Below are positions 24,766 through 33,783 of a DNA stretch of 64,000 nucleotides, one piece after another; the stretch's first letter is position 1; each line of letters opens with the position of its first letter. The DNA comes from Bhargavaea changchunensis. GTDB taxonomy: Bacteria > Bacillota > Bacilli > Bacillales_A > Planococcaceae. The position numbers and the translations under genes are program-made. The DNA lies in NCBI RefSeq assembly GCF_042665595.1, contig NZ_JBHTCT010000007.1, positions 1-64,000 on the forward strand. Reading direction: 5' to 3'. The notes under the pieces were generated by a model. The model did no database searches. It was not told the origin of the DNA and saw nothing but the letters and a program-made list of their open reading frames with translations.

Positions 24766-24849
24766 GTGTCTATTCACGAGGCACTGATGTTTGCTGTCGC
24801 ATTCGCGGCCCTGGTCGCTACCATTATGGAATCAGCACAGAAAAAATGA
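24766..24849 (+). CDS. holin-like type I toxin peptide 2
   Basis: 27 residues, MSIHEALMFAVAFAALVATI followed by MESAQKK, starting with GTG after AAGGGGGTGAGG. Same length as, and highly similar to, the peptide at 21609, with most substitutions conservative. Together with its promoter and antisense gene it is a second copy of the cassette, in the same orientation 3.16 kb downstream. Confidence 0.75.
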   Translation: MSIHEALMFAVAFAALVATIMESAQKK

Positions 24850-24988
24850 CCCCCCGTTAGAGAATAGCCGCTCGGATGGTGAGGTCATTTTTTGCTTGAT
24901 CCATATGTGTCGGGCAGGTTTCCCTGCGCCGCATCCGCTGGGCCATCCGGTTGCCCCCGGGTGGCTTTTTGGCGGATTCGACTGTTAT
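24846..24988 (-). ncRNA. candidate antisense antitoxin RNA 2
   Basis: The minus-strand promoter TTGAGA-N16-TATACT (-10 at 24996-25001, extended TGG) starts an RNA near 24988. It passes a hairpin (GCCACCCGG / CCGGATGGC) and ends in a terminator (AAATGACC / GGTCATTT, 24841-24896) overlapping the toxin 3' end. The -35 is better than in copy 1. Confidence 0.65.
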
Positions 24989-25001
24989 CGACATTAGTAT
25001 A

Positions 25002-25289
25002 CCACCAAAAGCATACTTCTCAAACGATTCCGTGTTTTTGGAGGGCGGATGGCTCAACTCCCCTTTAGGTTATATGATGACCGTGGCCTTTATTATTCAT
25101 GGGCAATTCATACATAATCAGATGATGTGGAGCATTCGGATGGATCAGTTTACGAGGAGTTAAGTGCTGGTGCCCCCCGCTCCACGATCGAATGCCTCTA
25201 TAAACTAAAAAGAAGCTTCCGCCTGAGCGGAAGCCAATCAGAGCTTGTATTGTTGGCGTCCCGGTCAGGGGCGCCTTTTTTTGTCACCA
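25002..25289. other. intergenic region between toxin cassette 2 and prpF
   Basis: No convincing gene. A 22-codon frame from 25049 after GGAGGGCGG has no recognisable product. Two hairpins are present: CTTCCGC / GCGGAAG at 25213-25232, and GGCGTCCC / GGGGCGCC plus T7 at 25254-25283, the latter the probable terminator for the converging transcript. Confidence 0.45.
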
Positions 25290-26417
25290 TTACGCCAGAT
25301 GATAAGCGTACTCGTAGTTATTCTTCGTATAAACGGTTCCTTCCAGGATAGTGCGTGCCGTGCGGACGACTTTGATCGAGCTGATGTTGCCGGCGATCAG
25401 GTCGACTTTGGTTTCCATGATGCCTGCCGGGTGGCCCAGCCGGATGACTTCCTGCTTGGGCTCGACCAGGTCATACAGGAGCGTGTCTTTCAGGAAGATG
25501 GCTGTTGTCGAGCAGATGGCCCCTGTGATGGCCAGTGCCTGATGAGGTTTTTGCATCGATATCATCCGGATCGTGCAGTCCATGTTTTCGGCTTTCCTGA
25601 GGATGCCGGTGACATCCATGTAATCCTGAGGCCGTGCGATAAGGGTCAGTTTTGGAACTGCCGGTGACTTCACTGTCGCCTCTTCTCTGGATGCAAAACC
25701 GCACAGTTCGGCTGCAATGGAGCGGATTTCCTCCAGTTCGTCGAGTTTTTCCTGAGACAGCTCGTGAGGCAGTTCGGCGCCTGTCAGTCCGACTTCTTCA
25801 GCCCTGACGAAGACCAGCGGATTGGCAGAATCAACGATCGAGATGGACACCGTACCCTTGGATGTTGTGATCTGCTCGACCGGTTTTCCTGTCGGCAGCA
25901 CCTTTCCCGTGACGGCCCCTTCGGCATCTTTGAACGCCAGGTAGATCGGCGAGCCGGTTCCCGGGACGCCCGGGATCGAGCACAGTCCCTCCGTTTTCAC
26001 CTGCCCGTCCTCGACTTCCACTTCCGCACCGATCATTTTTTTCGTGTTCGTATTGAAGATCCTCACTTTGGTGACCGGTTCAACGGCTGCCACCAGCCCC
26101 TGCTGGATGGCATATGGTCCCACCGCGGAAGAGATGTTGCCGCAGTTCCCCTTGAAATCGACCATCTGGTGCTCAATGCTGACCTGGGCAAAGGTGTACT
26201 CCACATCCACTCCGGCCAGTTTCGACTGCTTGATGATGGCCACTTTACTGGTCAGTGAATTGGCTCCGCCAAGTCCGTCAATCTGCCTGCGGTCCGGGCT
26301 TCCCATGATATCCAGAAGGAACTCCTCCCACAGGGACCGGTCTGCCGGCATATCGTCGAAATTGATGAAAACGCCCTTGCTGGTTCCGCCCCGCATCACC
26401 ACTACAGGAACTTTCAT
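25290..26417 (-). CDS. PrpF-family isomerase (methylaconitate/aconitate type)
   Basis: 375 residues from the ATG with AAAAGGTGG eight bases upstream. PrpF/DUF453 fold, two diaminopimelate-epimerase-like halves. Signatures: VVVMRGGTSKGVFI at the N-terminus, then DFKGNCGNISSAVGPYAIQQ with the catalytic-loop Cys. Relatives isomerise 2-methylaconitate, 3-methylitaconate or trans-aconitate. With no prpC/prpD nearby but a CitMHS transporter and TcuA in the same locus, trans-/cis-aconitate isomerisation is more likely than the methylcitrate role. Divergent from a LysR gene, its probable regulator. Confidence 0.85.
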   Translation of the reverse strand: MKVPVVVMRGGTSKGVFINFDDMPADRSLWEEFLLDIMGSPDRRQIDGLGGANSLTSKVAIIKQSKLAGVDVEYTFAQVSIEHQMVDFKGNCGNISSAVGPYAIQQGLVAAVEPVTKVRIFNTNTKKMIGAEVEVEDGQVKTEGLCSIPGVPGTGSPIYLAFKDAEGAVTGKVLPTGKPVEQITTSKGTVSISIVDSANPLVFVRAEEVGLTGAELPHELSQEKLDELEEIRSIAAELCGFASREEATVKSPAVPKLTLIARPQDYMDVTGILRKAENMDCTIRMISMQKPHQALAITGAICSTTAIFLKDTLLYDLVEPKQEVIRLGHPAGIMETKVDLIAGNISSIKVVRTARTILEGTVYTKNNYEYAYHLA

Positions 26418-26566
26418 GTCACCAACCACCTTTTTACTTAATTTTTAAAATCATTTAACACCCTACTTGTAAAATTAGAGTATGATAGTTATTGTCATAA
26501 GTAAAATAGATATTTTATTCTCCAAACTAATAAAAATTTTTATAACTAATAAAGGAGGAGAGAAGA

Positions 26567-27430
26567 TTGGATGAAAAAGATTGGAATGCAATCAAGGTAC
26601 TTTATGAAGAAAAAAATATAAGCAAAGCTGCCGAACGCTTGTACATCTCTCAGCCGGCACTCAGTTATAGGCTCAAAAACCTGGAAGCAGAGTTCGGGAC
26701 CAAGATTTTTTTCAAAATCAAAGGCGGTATTGAGTTCACTCCGGAAGGAACCCATCTGGCTGAGTACGCGGATGACATGATCAAAAAACTGCAGCACACA
26801 AAAGACTACATGATGAATATGCAGGGTGAAGTAAAAGGAACCTTACGGCTGGGTGTATCCAGCAACTTTGCCCAATATAAGCTCCCGAAGATCCTAAAGG
26901 AGTTCTCCACCGAGTACCCGCAAGTCCAGTTCAGCGTCAATACAGGATGGAGCACGGAGGTTATGGACCTGCTTAATTCCTCAACGGTCCAGTTGGGTAT
27001 TTTCCGCGGGGACTATGAGTGGTACGGAGAAAGAAAACTATTGCATACCGAAAACTTATGTCTGATATCCGCCCAAGAAATTTCCATCGAGAACTCTGCA
27101 GACCTTCCCTTTATCAATTACAAAACTGATAATTCACTGAAGGCGCTCATTATGGGATGGTGGCAGGATCAGTTTTCGGAGCCTCCGCGAGTAGTGATGG
27201 AAACAGACCGTCTTGAAACCTGCAAGGAGATGGTGAAGAATGATTTGGGAATCGCTGTCGTTCCGCAGATCTGTCTCCAGCCAACGGACAATCTGCATGT
27301 CTATGAACTCTCGTACAAAAATGGAAATCCGGTCAGCAGACATACTTGGCTGATGTATGACCAGGACTTGCTCAAGCTGCCTACAGTAAGAAGTTTTGTG
27401 GAGTTTCTTGAAAACCGTCCTTCTGTATAA
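26567..27430 (+). CDS. LysR-family regulator of prpF/CitMHS locus
   Basis: 287 residues. N-terminal winged helix: WNAIKVLYEEKNISKAAERL, then YISQPALSYRLKNLE. The start is TTG, with AAAGGAGGAGA ideally spaced and no ATG nearby. It is divergent from the prpF-like gene and upstream of the CitMHS transporter on the same strand. Similar AT-rich tracts (AATTTTTATAA) occur in both flanking intergenic regions and could be its sites. A close paralogue with the same TTG and RBS arrangement lies at 29719. Confidence 0.87.
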   Translation: MDEKDWNAIKVLYEEKNISKAAERLYISQPALSYRLKNLEAEFGTKIFFKIKGGIEFTPEGTHLAEYADDMIKKLQHTKDYMMNMQGEVKGTLRLGVSSNFAQYKLPKILKEFSTEYPQVQFSVNTGWSTEVMDLLNSSTVQLGIFRGDYEWYGERKLLHTENLCLISAQEISIENSADLPFINYKTDNSLKALIMGWWQDQFSEPPRVVMETDRLETCKEMVKNDLGIAVVPQICLQPTDNLHVYELSYKNGNPVSRHTWLMYDQDLLKLPTVRSFVEFLENRPSV

Positions 27431-27595
27431 AGAAATCGCACGTTGGATTATAAATAAATTTTTATAAAACCTCTAAAATAAAACTATTTCACTTATCCCT
27501 CTCGTTGTAATAGTCTAAAAACAATACTTTTTTTCGATGCTTTTTTTGTTATCATCGATGAAAGCGATTACTTATTCTGGGGGAGGGATTTATCC

Positions 27596-28909
27596 ATGCT
27601 TACGTTCTTGGGTATTGCGATGGTTCTTACATTCACTTATCTGATCATGGCGAAGAAATTATCACCGGTTACTGCGCTTGTGGCAATCCCTATTATCTTT
27701 GCAGTGATTGCCGGGTTTGGATTGGAACTCGGGGACATGATGATGGACGGTCTGAAAGAAGTCGCTCCTTCAGCTGCCTTGCTGCTGTTTGCCATTCTGT
27801 TCTTTGGCATCTTGATTGACGCCGGCTTATTTGACCCTATGATTAATACGATCACAAAACTTGTTCAGGGAGACCCGGCCAAAATCGCACTTGGCACAGC
27901 TGTTATCGCCATGACGGTTGCGCTGGATGGTGACGGTACGACGACCCACATGATCACCATTTCAGCGATGTTTGCACTGTACCTCCGGATCGGCATGAAT
28001 CCTCTCGTGCTTGCAACCATCTCGCTGCTCGCTGTCAGTGTCGTGAGCGGGCTGACGCCATGGGGCGGGCCGGCTACAAGAGCGATTGCTTCATTGGGGC
28101 TGGACGCCAATGAATTCTTCCTCCCGATTATCCCTACGATGCTTGGAGGAATGGCTTCCATCCTGTTCATCGCTTATGTCCTTGGCCTGAAAGAGCGGGC
28201 TAGAATCGGAGTCGTCGAAGTAAAGGACAACTCCCGTGTCCCTCTTGGAATGACTGAAATGGCGGTATCCGCTACAGCCGCTGCAGAAAATAGCCTAAAA
28301 CGCCCGAAACTTAGATTCGTCAACCTGATCCTGGTTATCGCTGTCATGTCACTTTTGATCATCGGCGTTATGCCGGTAGCTGTGCTGTTCCTGATCGGAT
28401 TCGTCCTTGCCTGCGTCATTAACTACCCGAACCTTGATCTGCAGAAAGAACGGATTCAGGCACACGCGGGAAATGCACTGACGGTAGTTGTTCTGGTGTT
28501 CGCAGCCGGAATCTTCTCGGGGATCTTCTCCGGTACGGGAATGGTCGATGCCATCTCGAATGCATTGATCGCCATCATTCCTGAATCTGCCGGCGGCTTC
28601 TTCCCACTGATCGTTGCCATCACCAGCATGCCGTTCACGTTTGTCCTGTCCAATGATGCTTACTACTTCGGCGTCCTGCCGATCTTGGCAGAAGCGGGCA
28701 CGGCGTATGGCTCGACGGCTTTGGAAATCGCCAGGGCTTCCGTATTGGGACAGCCTGTACACTTCCTCAGCCCACTCGTAGCTTCCACGCTCCTGCTTTC
28801 CGGCATGATCAAGCGTGACCTCGGGGATATTCAGAAGTTCGCCTTTAAATGGGCCTTCCTCTGCTCCGTGTTCATGATCGTAATCGCCGTTCTGACCGGT
28901 GTAATCTGA
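27596..28909 (+). CDS. CitMHS-family citrate/tricarboxylate transporter
   Basis: 437 residues, about 12 membrane segments. The CitMHS family (Bacillus CitM and CitH) imports metal-citrate complexes with protons. Conserved features include MTVALDGDGTTTHMITISAM and GLTPWGGPATRAIASLG. The start ATG follows GGGGGAGGGAT. With PrpF- and TcuA-like enzymes in the same locus the substrate may be aconitate or tricarballylate rather than citrate (inference). Confidence 0.87.
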   Translation: MLTFLGIAMVLTFTYLIMAKKLSPVTALVAIPIIFAVIAGFGLELGDMMMDGLKEVAPSAALLLFAILFFGILIDAGLFDPMINTITKLVQGDPAKIALGTAVIAMTVALDGDGTTTHMITISAMFALYLRIGMNPLVLATISLLAVSVVSGLTPWGGPATRAIASLGLDANEFFLPIIPTMLGGMASILFIAYVLGLKERARIGVVEVKDNSRVPLGMTEMAVSATAAAENSLKRPKLRFVNLILVIAVMSLLIIGVMPVAVLFLIGFVLACVINYPNLDLQKERIQAHAGNALTVVVLVFAAGIFSGIFSGTGMVDAISNALIAIIPESAGGFFPLIVAITSMPFTFVLSNDAYYFGVLPILAEAGTAYGSTALEIARASVLGQPVHFLSPLVASTLLLSGMIKRDLGDIQKFAFKWAFLCSVFMIVIAVLTGVI

Positions 28910-28953
28910 AGAACATGTGTCTCCGTGGCAACCTTGTGATTCGTACCACATTC

Positions 28954-28994
28954 AAAAGCCATCCAACCAGGTGTACTGGAGTTGGATGGCTTTT
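28954..28994. terminator. bidirectional terminator after CitMHS
   Basis: AAAAGCCATCCAAC / GTTGGATGGCTTTT, a 14-base perfect stem between converging genes. Confidence 0.8.
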
Positions 28995-29010
28995 GATATG
29001 GTGACCTCTA

Positions 29011-29613
29011 TCACTGATTTTCGTCCGGCAGAGTCGCCGTGATGACTTTCACGATTGCTTGCGCGAGCGTCATGACGGTATACAGTCTCGTATCGTTCAG
29101 GAACTGTGAGGTCGGGAGCGGGTCGATGTAATTCACGACACCCGCAAAATGATAATCACCGACCGAAGGGAGCACTTTTTCGATTCCCTTGCCCGGCTTC
29201 ACGGGCCCCTCCCTAAAGATGACGGATCCCGCTTCTTCCTTTGTGCCGAGGGATGCATCGACACTGAAGATGACCGGCTTTGTGAACTGCCTGTTGATCT
29301 CCTTGATCGTCCCTTTCAGGTTGAATGCATGGACCGGGTCTTTTAAAGTCCCGTATACCTTGTATGGGACCCCGCTGTCTTCCAGCATCGATCCCACCAG
29401 GGGACCGAGGGAATCCCCGACGTACCTGTCAGACCCAATGCACAAAAAGACCACTTCCCGGCCTTCAGCGGAAGCCTGCCCGATGATGTTCCCAATGGTC
29501 AGAGACAGGTCCGCAATCTCGTTCTCTACTGTCTTCCCGCCGGGTTTCAGATAAAATGGGGTGGAGTCTTGCAGACGATTTTCAGGATCCCGGAATAAAG
29601 AACACACGAACAT
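29011..29613 (-). CDS. yyaC: YyaC-family sporulation-associated protein
   Basis: 200 residues from the ATG with GTGAGGG upstream; an extension to 29685 lacks an RBS. YyaC (DUF1256) has a fold related to germination protease GPR: VVFLCIGSDRYVGDSLGPLV, VYGTLKDPVHAFNL and IFSVDASLG are diagnostic. In Bacillus it is found in spore formers and expressed during sporulation, though its substrate is unknown. Its presence is the main evidence here for a sporulating lineage. Flanked by two unrelated carboxylate-regulon genes. Confidence 0.88.
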   Translation of the reverse strand: MFVCSLFRDPENRLQDSTPFYLKPGGKTVENEIADLSLTIGNIIGQASAEGREVVFLCIGSDRYVGDSLGPLVGSMLEDSGVPYKVYGTLKDPVHAFNLKGTIKEINRQFTKPVIFSVDASLGTKEEAGSVIFREGPVKPGKGIEKVLPSVGDYHFAGVVNYIDPLPTSQFLNDTRLYTVMTLAQAIVKVITATLPDENQ

Positions 29614-29718
29614 CACCCTCACGTTTTGGCATGAACTAGCTTTGCTTCTATCATATCCTAACCGGGAGATGAACACGACAAACATTGTTCGAAGTTCTAT
29701 GGAAAGGAGGGGAAAAGG

Positions 29719-30597
29719 TTGGATGAACGGGATTGGATTCTGATCCAGACGCTCTATCAGGAAAAGAACATTACCAAGGCGGCACAGATGCTCTATATCT
29801 CACAGCCCGCCCTGACAAACCGACTGCATCAGCTGGAACGGAAGCTGAATGTGAAGATCGTCAACAGGGGAAGGCGCGGCGTTCAGTTCACGCCTCAGGG
29901 AGAATACCTGGCGAAGGCCGCATCGGAAATACTGTTGTCCATTCAGCGGATCAAGGAAAACGTGCTGAATTTCGAGGAGCGGCTTACCGGCACCCTGAGA
30001 CTCGCCGTCTCCAACTTCTCGACCGACTATGTCATGCCAAGTCTTCTGAAGGCGTTCAAGGAGCAGTACCCGGGTATTGAGTTCAAGGTCACCACCGGTT
30101 TCAGCAGCGACATCGCGGATCTGATCTACAATCAGGAAGTTCACATCGCGATTGTCCGGGGCGACTATGCCTGGAACGGACAAAAGCATCTATTGTTCGA
30201 AGATACCCTGAGTATTGCTGCCGACCGGGAAATCGATATCCGGAAACTGCCGGAGCTGCCGCGAATCGACTATCATACCGATCCGGTCCTGAAACATTCC
30301 ATCGATAATTGGTGGCACGAAAACTTTTCCGAGCCGCCCCTGGTCAGCATCGAGGTGGACAAAGCCGGTACATGCAAGAAGCTTGTCATGAATGGACTCG
30401 GCTATGGGATCCTGCCGTCGATGGTCCTTGAGGGCAACGATGACATCCGGTCGCACGTCATCCATACTGCCGACGGCAATCCGATTGTCCGCAAAACCTG
30501 GATGCTTTATCACGAGGAATCGCTGGAGCTCAATATCGTGAAGGCGTTCGTCAACTTTGTGAAGGAATCAGATGCCATGGAATGGCTGACGGATTGA
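29719..30597 (+). CDS. LysR-family regulator, paralogue of 26567 gene
   Basis: 292 residues. HTH: WILIQTLYQEKNITKAAQML then YISQPALTNRLHQLE, strongly similar to the LysR protein at 26567. TTG start with AAAGGAGGGG, again like its paralogue. It faces the tcuA-like gene tail to tail, so it does not directly share a promoter with it. Likely controls a neighbouring tricarboxylate gene. Confidence 0.86.
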   Translation: MDERDWILIQTLYQEKNITKAAQMLYISQPALTNRLHQLERKLNVKIVNRGRRGVQFTPQGEYLAKAASEILLSIQRIKENVLNFEERLTGTLRLAVSNFSTDYVMPSLLKAFKEQYPGIEFKVTTGFSSDIADLIYNQEVHIAIVRGDYAWNGQKHLLFEDTLSIAADREIDIRKLPELPRIDYHTDPVLKHSIDNWWHENFSEPPLVSIEVDKAGTCKKLVMNGLGYGILPSMVLEGNDDIRSHVIHTADGNPIVRKTWMLYHEESLELNIVKAFVNFVKESDAMEWLTD

Positions 30598-30635
30598 AAT
30601 TGAGGCATTAAAAAGAGCCGTTGCCTGAATCCTCC

Positions 30636-30762
30636 GGATTTCCGCTTCGGGCCCTCGCTTTCCGCGGGCGTTGCCTCAGCCTCCTCGGACTGCGTCCTGC
30701 GGGGTCTTCGGCTAACGCTTTTCCCGCAGGAGTCTCGGGCCCTCCGCTGCAATCTACTTACG
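30636..30762. repeat. dispersed Bacillales intergenic repeat, copy 1
   Basis: Palindrome-rich element with the words CGCTTTCCGCGGGCG, CTGCGGGGTCTTCGG, CCCGCAGGAGTCTCGGGCC and CTGCAATC. I know this type of sequence as a common dispersed repeat in Bacillaceae and relatives. A second, more degenerate copy is at 52936. Confidence 0.7.
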
Positions 30763-30809
30763 TTGAAATGCCGATAATGTTAGCCTGTCTCTAGCATTCT
30801 AAATAACAC

Positions 30810-30854
30810 AAAAGGCCGCCGCTACTTCCGAAGATGGATGTAGCGGCGGTTGTA
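30810..30854 (-). terminator. terminator between LysR and tcuA
   Basis: AGGCCGCCGCTAC / GTAGCGGCGGT hairpin with flanking T-rich sequence; lies past the tcuA stop. Confidence 0.65.
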
Positions 30855-30904
30855 TTTTGCTTTCTTGAGGTTCCTCTGGCTGGTCTGCGGCCTCCTGTGT
30901 TTAA

Positions 30905-32395
30905 TCAGACTGTGAGTTTAGCTTGCGAGTAGCGCGCAGCGGAGGTGCCGGCTTGTTTTCCGAAGACTGCTCCGGACATGAGGCCCGAGCCGCCCGGGTA
31001 GTTGTGGTAGAAGATCCCGCCGACCATTTCGCCTGCTGCGTAAAGTCCGGCGATCGGATTTTCCTGCTCGTCCAGCACTTCACCTTCAGGGCTGACATGC
31101 ACGCCGCCGAATGCGAATGTGATTCCGCATGTGAGCGGGTAGGCGTAATACGGTGCCTGATCGAGCGTCAGCGCCCAGTTGGATTTTGGCGGGGTGATGC
31201 CCACTGTGCCCTTGCCGTCCTTCACAGTCGGGTTGTACTCCCCTTCCTGGACAGCCTCGTTGTATGCGTTGATCGTTTCAAGGAATTGCTCTTTGTCGAC
31301 TTTCATCATGTCCGCGAGCTCCTCGAGGGTATCCGCTTGAAGAACTGTGGCTTCTTCAAGATTGTATTCCTTGCGCAGCATCGGACGGACCTGTGCGTCA
31401 AACAGCTGGAATGCCGTCCGGCCAGGCTGTTTCAGCACTTCGCGGCCATATTTGGCATACGTGTAGTTGCGGAAATCGGCGCCTTCATCCACGAACCGCT
31501 TTCCTTCTTTGTTGATCAGGAGACCAAGCGGGAAGGAGGACTTTTTGTAGATGTCGCCCGGCTTGTTGAAGTCCCCGACCTTCGGCGCGTTGTAGTCCGT
31601 TCCGATCGAGTGGCAGCCGTCCCATTGTCCGTACTTCTGTGCTCCTGCGGCAAGTGCCATCTTGATGCCGTCTCCTGTGTTGAACTCGGTTCCGCGGACG
31701 ATCGCTGCTTCCCACTCCTCGCCCATTTCCTTGCTTCTCATTTCCTTATTGGCTTCAAAGCTACCGGACGCCAGGACCACGCTTGGAGCGCTGACTGTAA
31801 CTTGTTTACCTTCCTGCACAAGCACCACACCGGTAACACGGCCCTGGTCCATGACCAGATCGGTCGCACGCGAGTTGTACCAGATGTCGATGCCGAGTTC
31901 TTCGGCACGATTATTAAGATCCTGGATCAAGCCGATCCCTTTGTTCTTGGTGCGGATCGGAAGGCCGCCCCAGAAATGGCGCTTGCCGTCTTTTTCGAAC
32001 GACTGGTTCTCGAAGTTCAGCTCGAACTGGACGCCCTGCTCCGCCATCCAGGCGATGGTCTCATAGGATTTGGAGATCAGCTGGTTGGCAAGCTTCGGAT
32101 CGCTCTTGCCTTCCGTGACACGCATCAGGTCCGCACGGAAATCCTCTTGCGTGTACTTGGGCATTTCGATTTTCTCCGCTTCTTCATCTGTGAGCGGGAT
32201 CACCTTACGGATGGCATCCAGGTTCTCGTAGGCCACCCGGATCGCCCCGTCCGTGAAGAAGGAGTTTCCGCCCCGCTTTTCTTTCGGACCGCGCTCAAGG
32301 ACCAGAACCTCCGCACCGTTTTCCCTTGCCGCAATAGCCGAACACAGTGCAGCGTTCCCCGCTCCTACAACGATCACGTCGTAATTCTTGGTCAT
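30905..32395 (-). CDS. tcuA: FAD-dependent tricarballylate dehydrogenase-like protein
   Basis: 496 residues of the fumarate-reductase/succinate-dehydrogenase flavoprotein type. Dinucleotide-binding GAGNAALCSAIAARENGAEV at residue 11 on; FAD-contact region RGGNSFFTDGAIRV; C-terminal YAAGEMVGGIFYHNYPGGSG. TcuA of Salmonella oxidises tricarballylate to cis-aconitate with TcuB re-oxidising the flavin. No tcuB is visible here, so the electron acceptor is unknown. The gene is monocistronic, with an inverted-repeat operator candidate upstream. Confidence 0.82.
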   Translation of the reverse strand: MTKNYDVIVVGAGNAALCSAIAARENGAEVLVLERGPKEKRGGNSFFTDGAIRVAYENLDAIRKVIPLTDEEAEKIEMPKYTQEDFRADLMRVTEGKSDPKLANQLISKSYETIAWMAEQGVQFELNFENQSFEKDGKRHFWGGLPIRTKNKGIGLIQDLNNRAEELGIDIWYNSRATDLVMDQGRVTGVVLVQEGKQVTVSAPSVVLASGSFEANKEMRSKEMGEEWEAAIVRGTEFNTGDGIKMALAAGAQKYGQWDGCHSIGTDYNAPKVGDFNKPGDIYKKSSFPLGLLINKEGKRFVDEGADFRNYTYAKYGREVLKQPGRTAFQLFDAQVRPMLRKEYNLEEATVLQADTLEELADMMKVDKEQFLETINAYNEAVQEGEYNPTVKDGKGTVGITPPKSNWALTLDQAPYYAYPLTCGITFAFGGVHVSPEGEVLDEQENPIAGLYAAGEMVGGIFYHNYPGGSGLMSGAVFGKQAGTSAARYSQAKLTV

Positions 32396-32462
32396 ATCTA
32401 TTCCTCCTGCGATTTCTTGATGAATCTATCGTAAGCTGAATAGAAGAATAAATAAAATATCG

Positions 32463-32488
32463 TTATTGTATGATTCGCCATACAATAA
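32463..32488. promoter_or_regulatory. inverted repeat upstream of tcuA
   Basis: Perfect 10-base arms, TTATTGTATG and CATACAATAA, with a six-base spacer and no T-run: a protein-binding site rather than a terminator. It lies about 70 bases upstream of the tcuA start. Confidence 0.5.
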
Positions 32489-32505
32489 AGTTATGGCTGA
32501 CTGCG

Positions 32506-32545
32506 AAAAAGGAAGGTCCCGGAATGGTTCGGGACCTTCCTTTTA
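32506..32545. terminator. terminator of glycerate kinase gene
   Basis: AAGGAAGGTCCCG / CGGGACCTTCCTT stem, overlapping the end of the kinase gene; T-rich on both sides. Confidence 0.75.
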
Positions 32546-33688
32546 TGGTTTTGATGAATACCCGATCAGCCGGAAAATCTGTTCGGCTGTGGTGCGGAGG
32601 TTGCGCCCGGCGGTGTCAGGGTTCATCGCCTCATCCAGCGAAACGACTTCCTGCAGGATGGAGAAATAGGCGGTGACGCCGAGCCGGTTCAGTTCCGCGG
32701 CTTCTTCGGAGACGCTCCCGGCAAGGGCGATCACAGGCACGCTGTGTTTCTTTGCGAGTGCGGCGACACCCATCGCCGTCTTGCCCATGGAAGACTGGGC
32801 ATCCATGCGGCCTTCGCCTGTGATGACGAAATCGGCTTTTTTCACCTTATCTTCCAGCTTAATCGTGTCGAGGATCAACTCAATCCCGCTCCGGAGTTCG
32901 GCATCCAAAAGGCCGGCAAACGCAGCACCAAGTCCGCCCGCCGCTCCGGCGCCGGGAATCTCCTGGATGTCCTTCCCGAGTTCCACCTTCACCACCTCCG
33001 CGAAGTTGCGGAGACCGCTGTCCAGCTCCTTCACCATTTCAGGTGTCGCTCCTTTTTGCGGTCCGTAGATATAAGCAGCTCCCTGCTCTCCGTGCAAAGG
33101 ATTGTTCACGTCACAGGCGACCTGGATGTCAAGATCTTTAATATCAGGGTGCAGAGCTGAGACATCGACCGAACGGATGGCGCTCAGCGCCGCCCCGCCC
33201 CGCGGCACCTCTTCCCCCGCCCCGTCCAGAAAGCGGCAGCCGAGTGCCTGCAGCATGCCGACTCCTGCGTCGTTCGTCGCACTGCCGCCGAGGCCGACAA
33301 TGAGTGAACGCGCGCCTCGGGAAACGGCATCCAAGATCAGCTCGCCAACACCGTAACTGGTGGCCTTGAGCGGATTGCGATCGGCTTCAGGTATGAGCGG
33401 CAACCCGCATGCCTCTGCGATTTCGATGACGGCAGTCGTGCCGTCTCCGAGAATGCCATATGCCGCCTCGACCGGGTCGCCGAGCGGACCGGTTACCTGG
33501 ATGCGGACGAATTCCCCGCCCGTTGCTTGTACGAGCGCTTCTACCGTCCCTTCCCCGCCGTCCGCGAGCGGGACGACCTCGATTTCTGCATTGGGATTTG
33601 CGGCACAGATGCCGGCAGCCGCAGCTTTCCCCGCTTCGGCTGAGGTGAGGCTGCCTTTGAATGAGTCGATGGCGATGAGGATGTTCAC
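32543..33688 (-). CDS. glycerate kinase (GarK/GlxK type)
   Basis: 381 residues from GTG at 33688, which has AAGGAAGGTG at proper spacing; an upstream GTG (33697) sits directly on the RBS. Glycerate kinase type I motifs: ILIAIDSFKGSLTSAEAGKA, VPLADGGEGTVEAL, GLGGSATNDAGVGMLQALG, and VITGEGRMDAQSSMGK. It phosphorylates glycerate with ATP. It follows the tartrate dehydrogenase on the same strand, so it should channel glycerate from tartrate into glycolysis. Confidence 0.9.
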   Translation of the reverse strand: MNILIAIDSFKGSLTSAEAGKAAAAGICAANPNAEIEVVPLADGGEGTVEALVQATGGEFVRIQVTGPLGDPVEAAYGILGDGTTAVIEIAEACGLPLIPEADRNPLKATSYGVGELILDAVSRGARSLIVGLGGSATNDAGVGMLQALGCRFLDGAGEEVPRGGAALSAIRSVDVSALHPDIKDLDIQVACDVNNPLHGEQGAAYIYGPQKGATPEMVKELDSGLRNFAEVVKVELGKDIQEIPGAGAAGGLGAAFAGLLDAELRSGIELILDTIKLEDKVKKADFVITGEGRMDAQSSMGKTAMGVAALAKKHSVPVIALAGSVSEEAAELNRLGVTAYFSILQEVVSLDEAMNPDTAGRNLRTTAEQIFRLIGYSSKP

Positions 33689-33783
33689 CGGAATCACCTT
33701 CCTTATTCAATGAGGGGCTGCCGGATGGCAACCCCTCGTCTATTTCTTCATTCTTCTTTGTCCCCGAAAAGTCCTTTTCCGCC

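Noticed and set aside
30923..32434. 503-codon open frame opposite tcuA
   Set aside because: Shadow of the flavoprotein gene; no motifs, and a cysteine- and histidine-rich artefactual composition.
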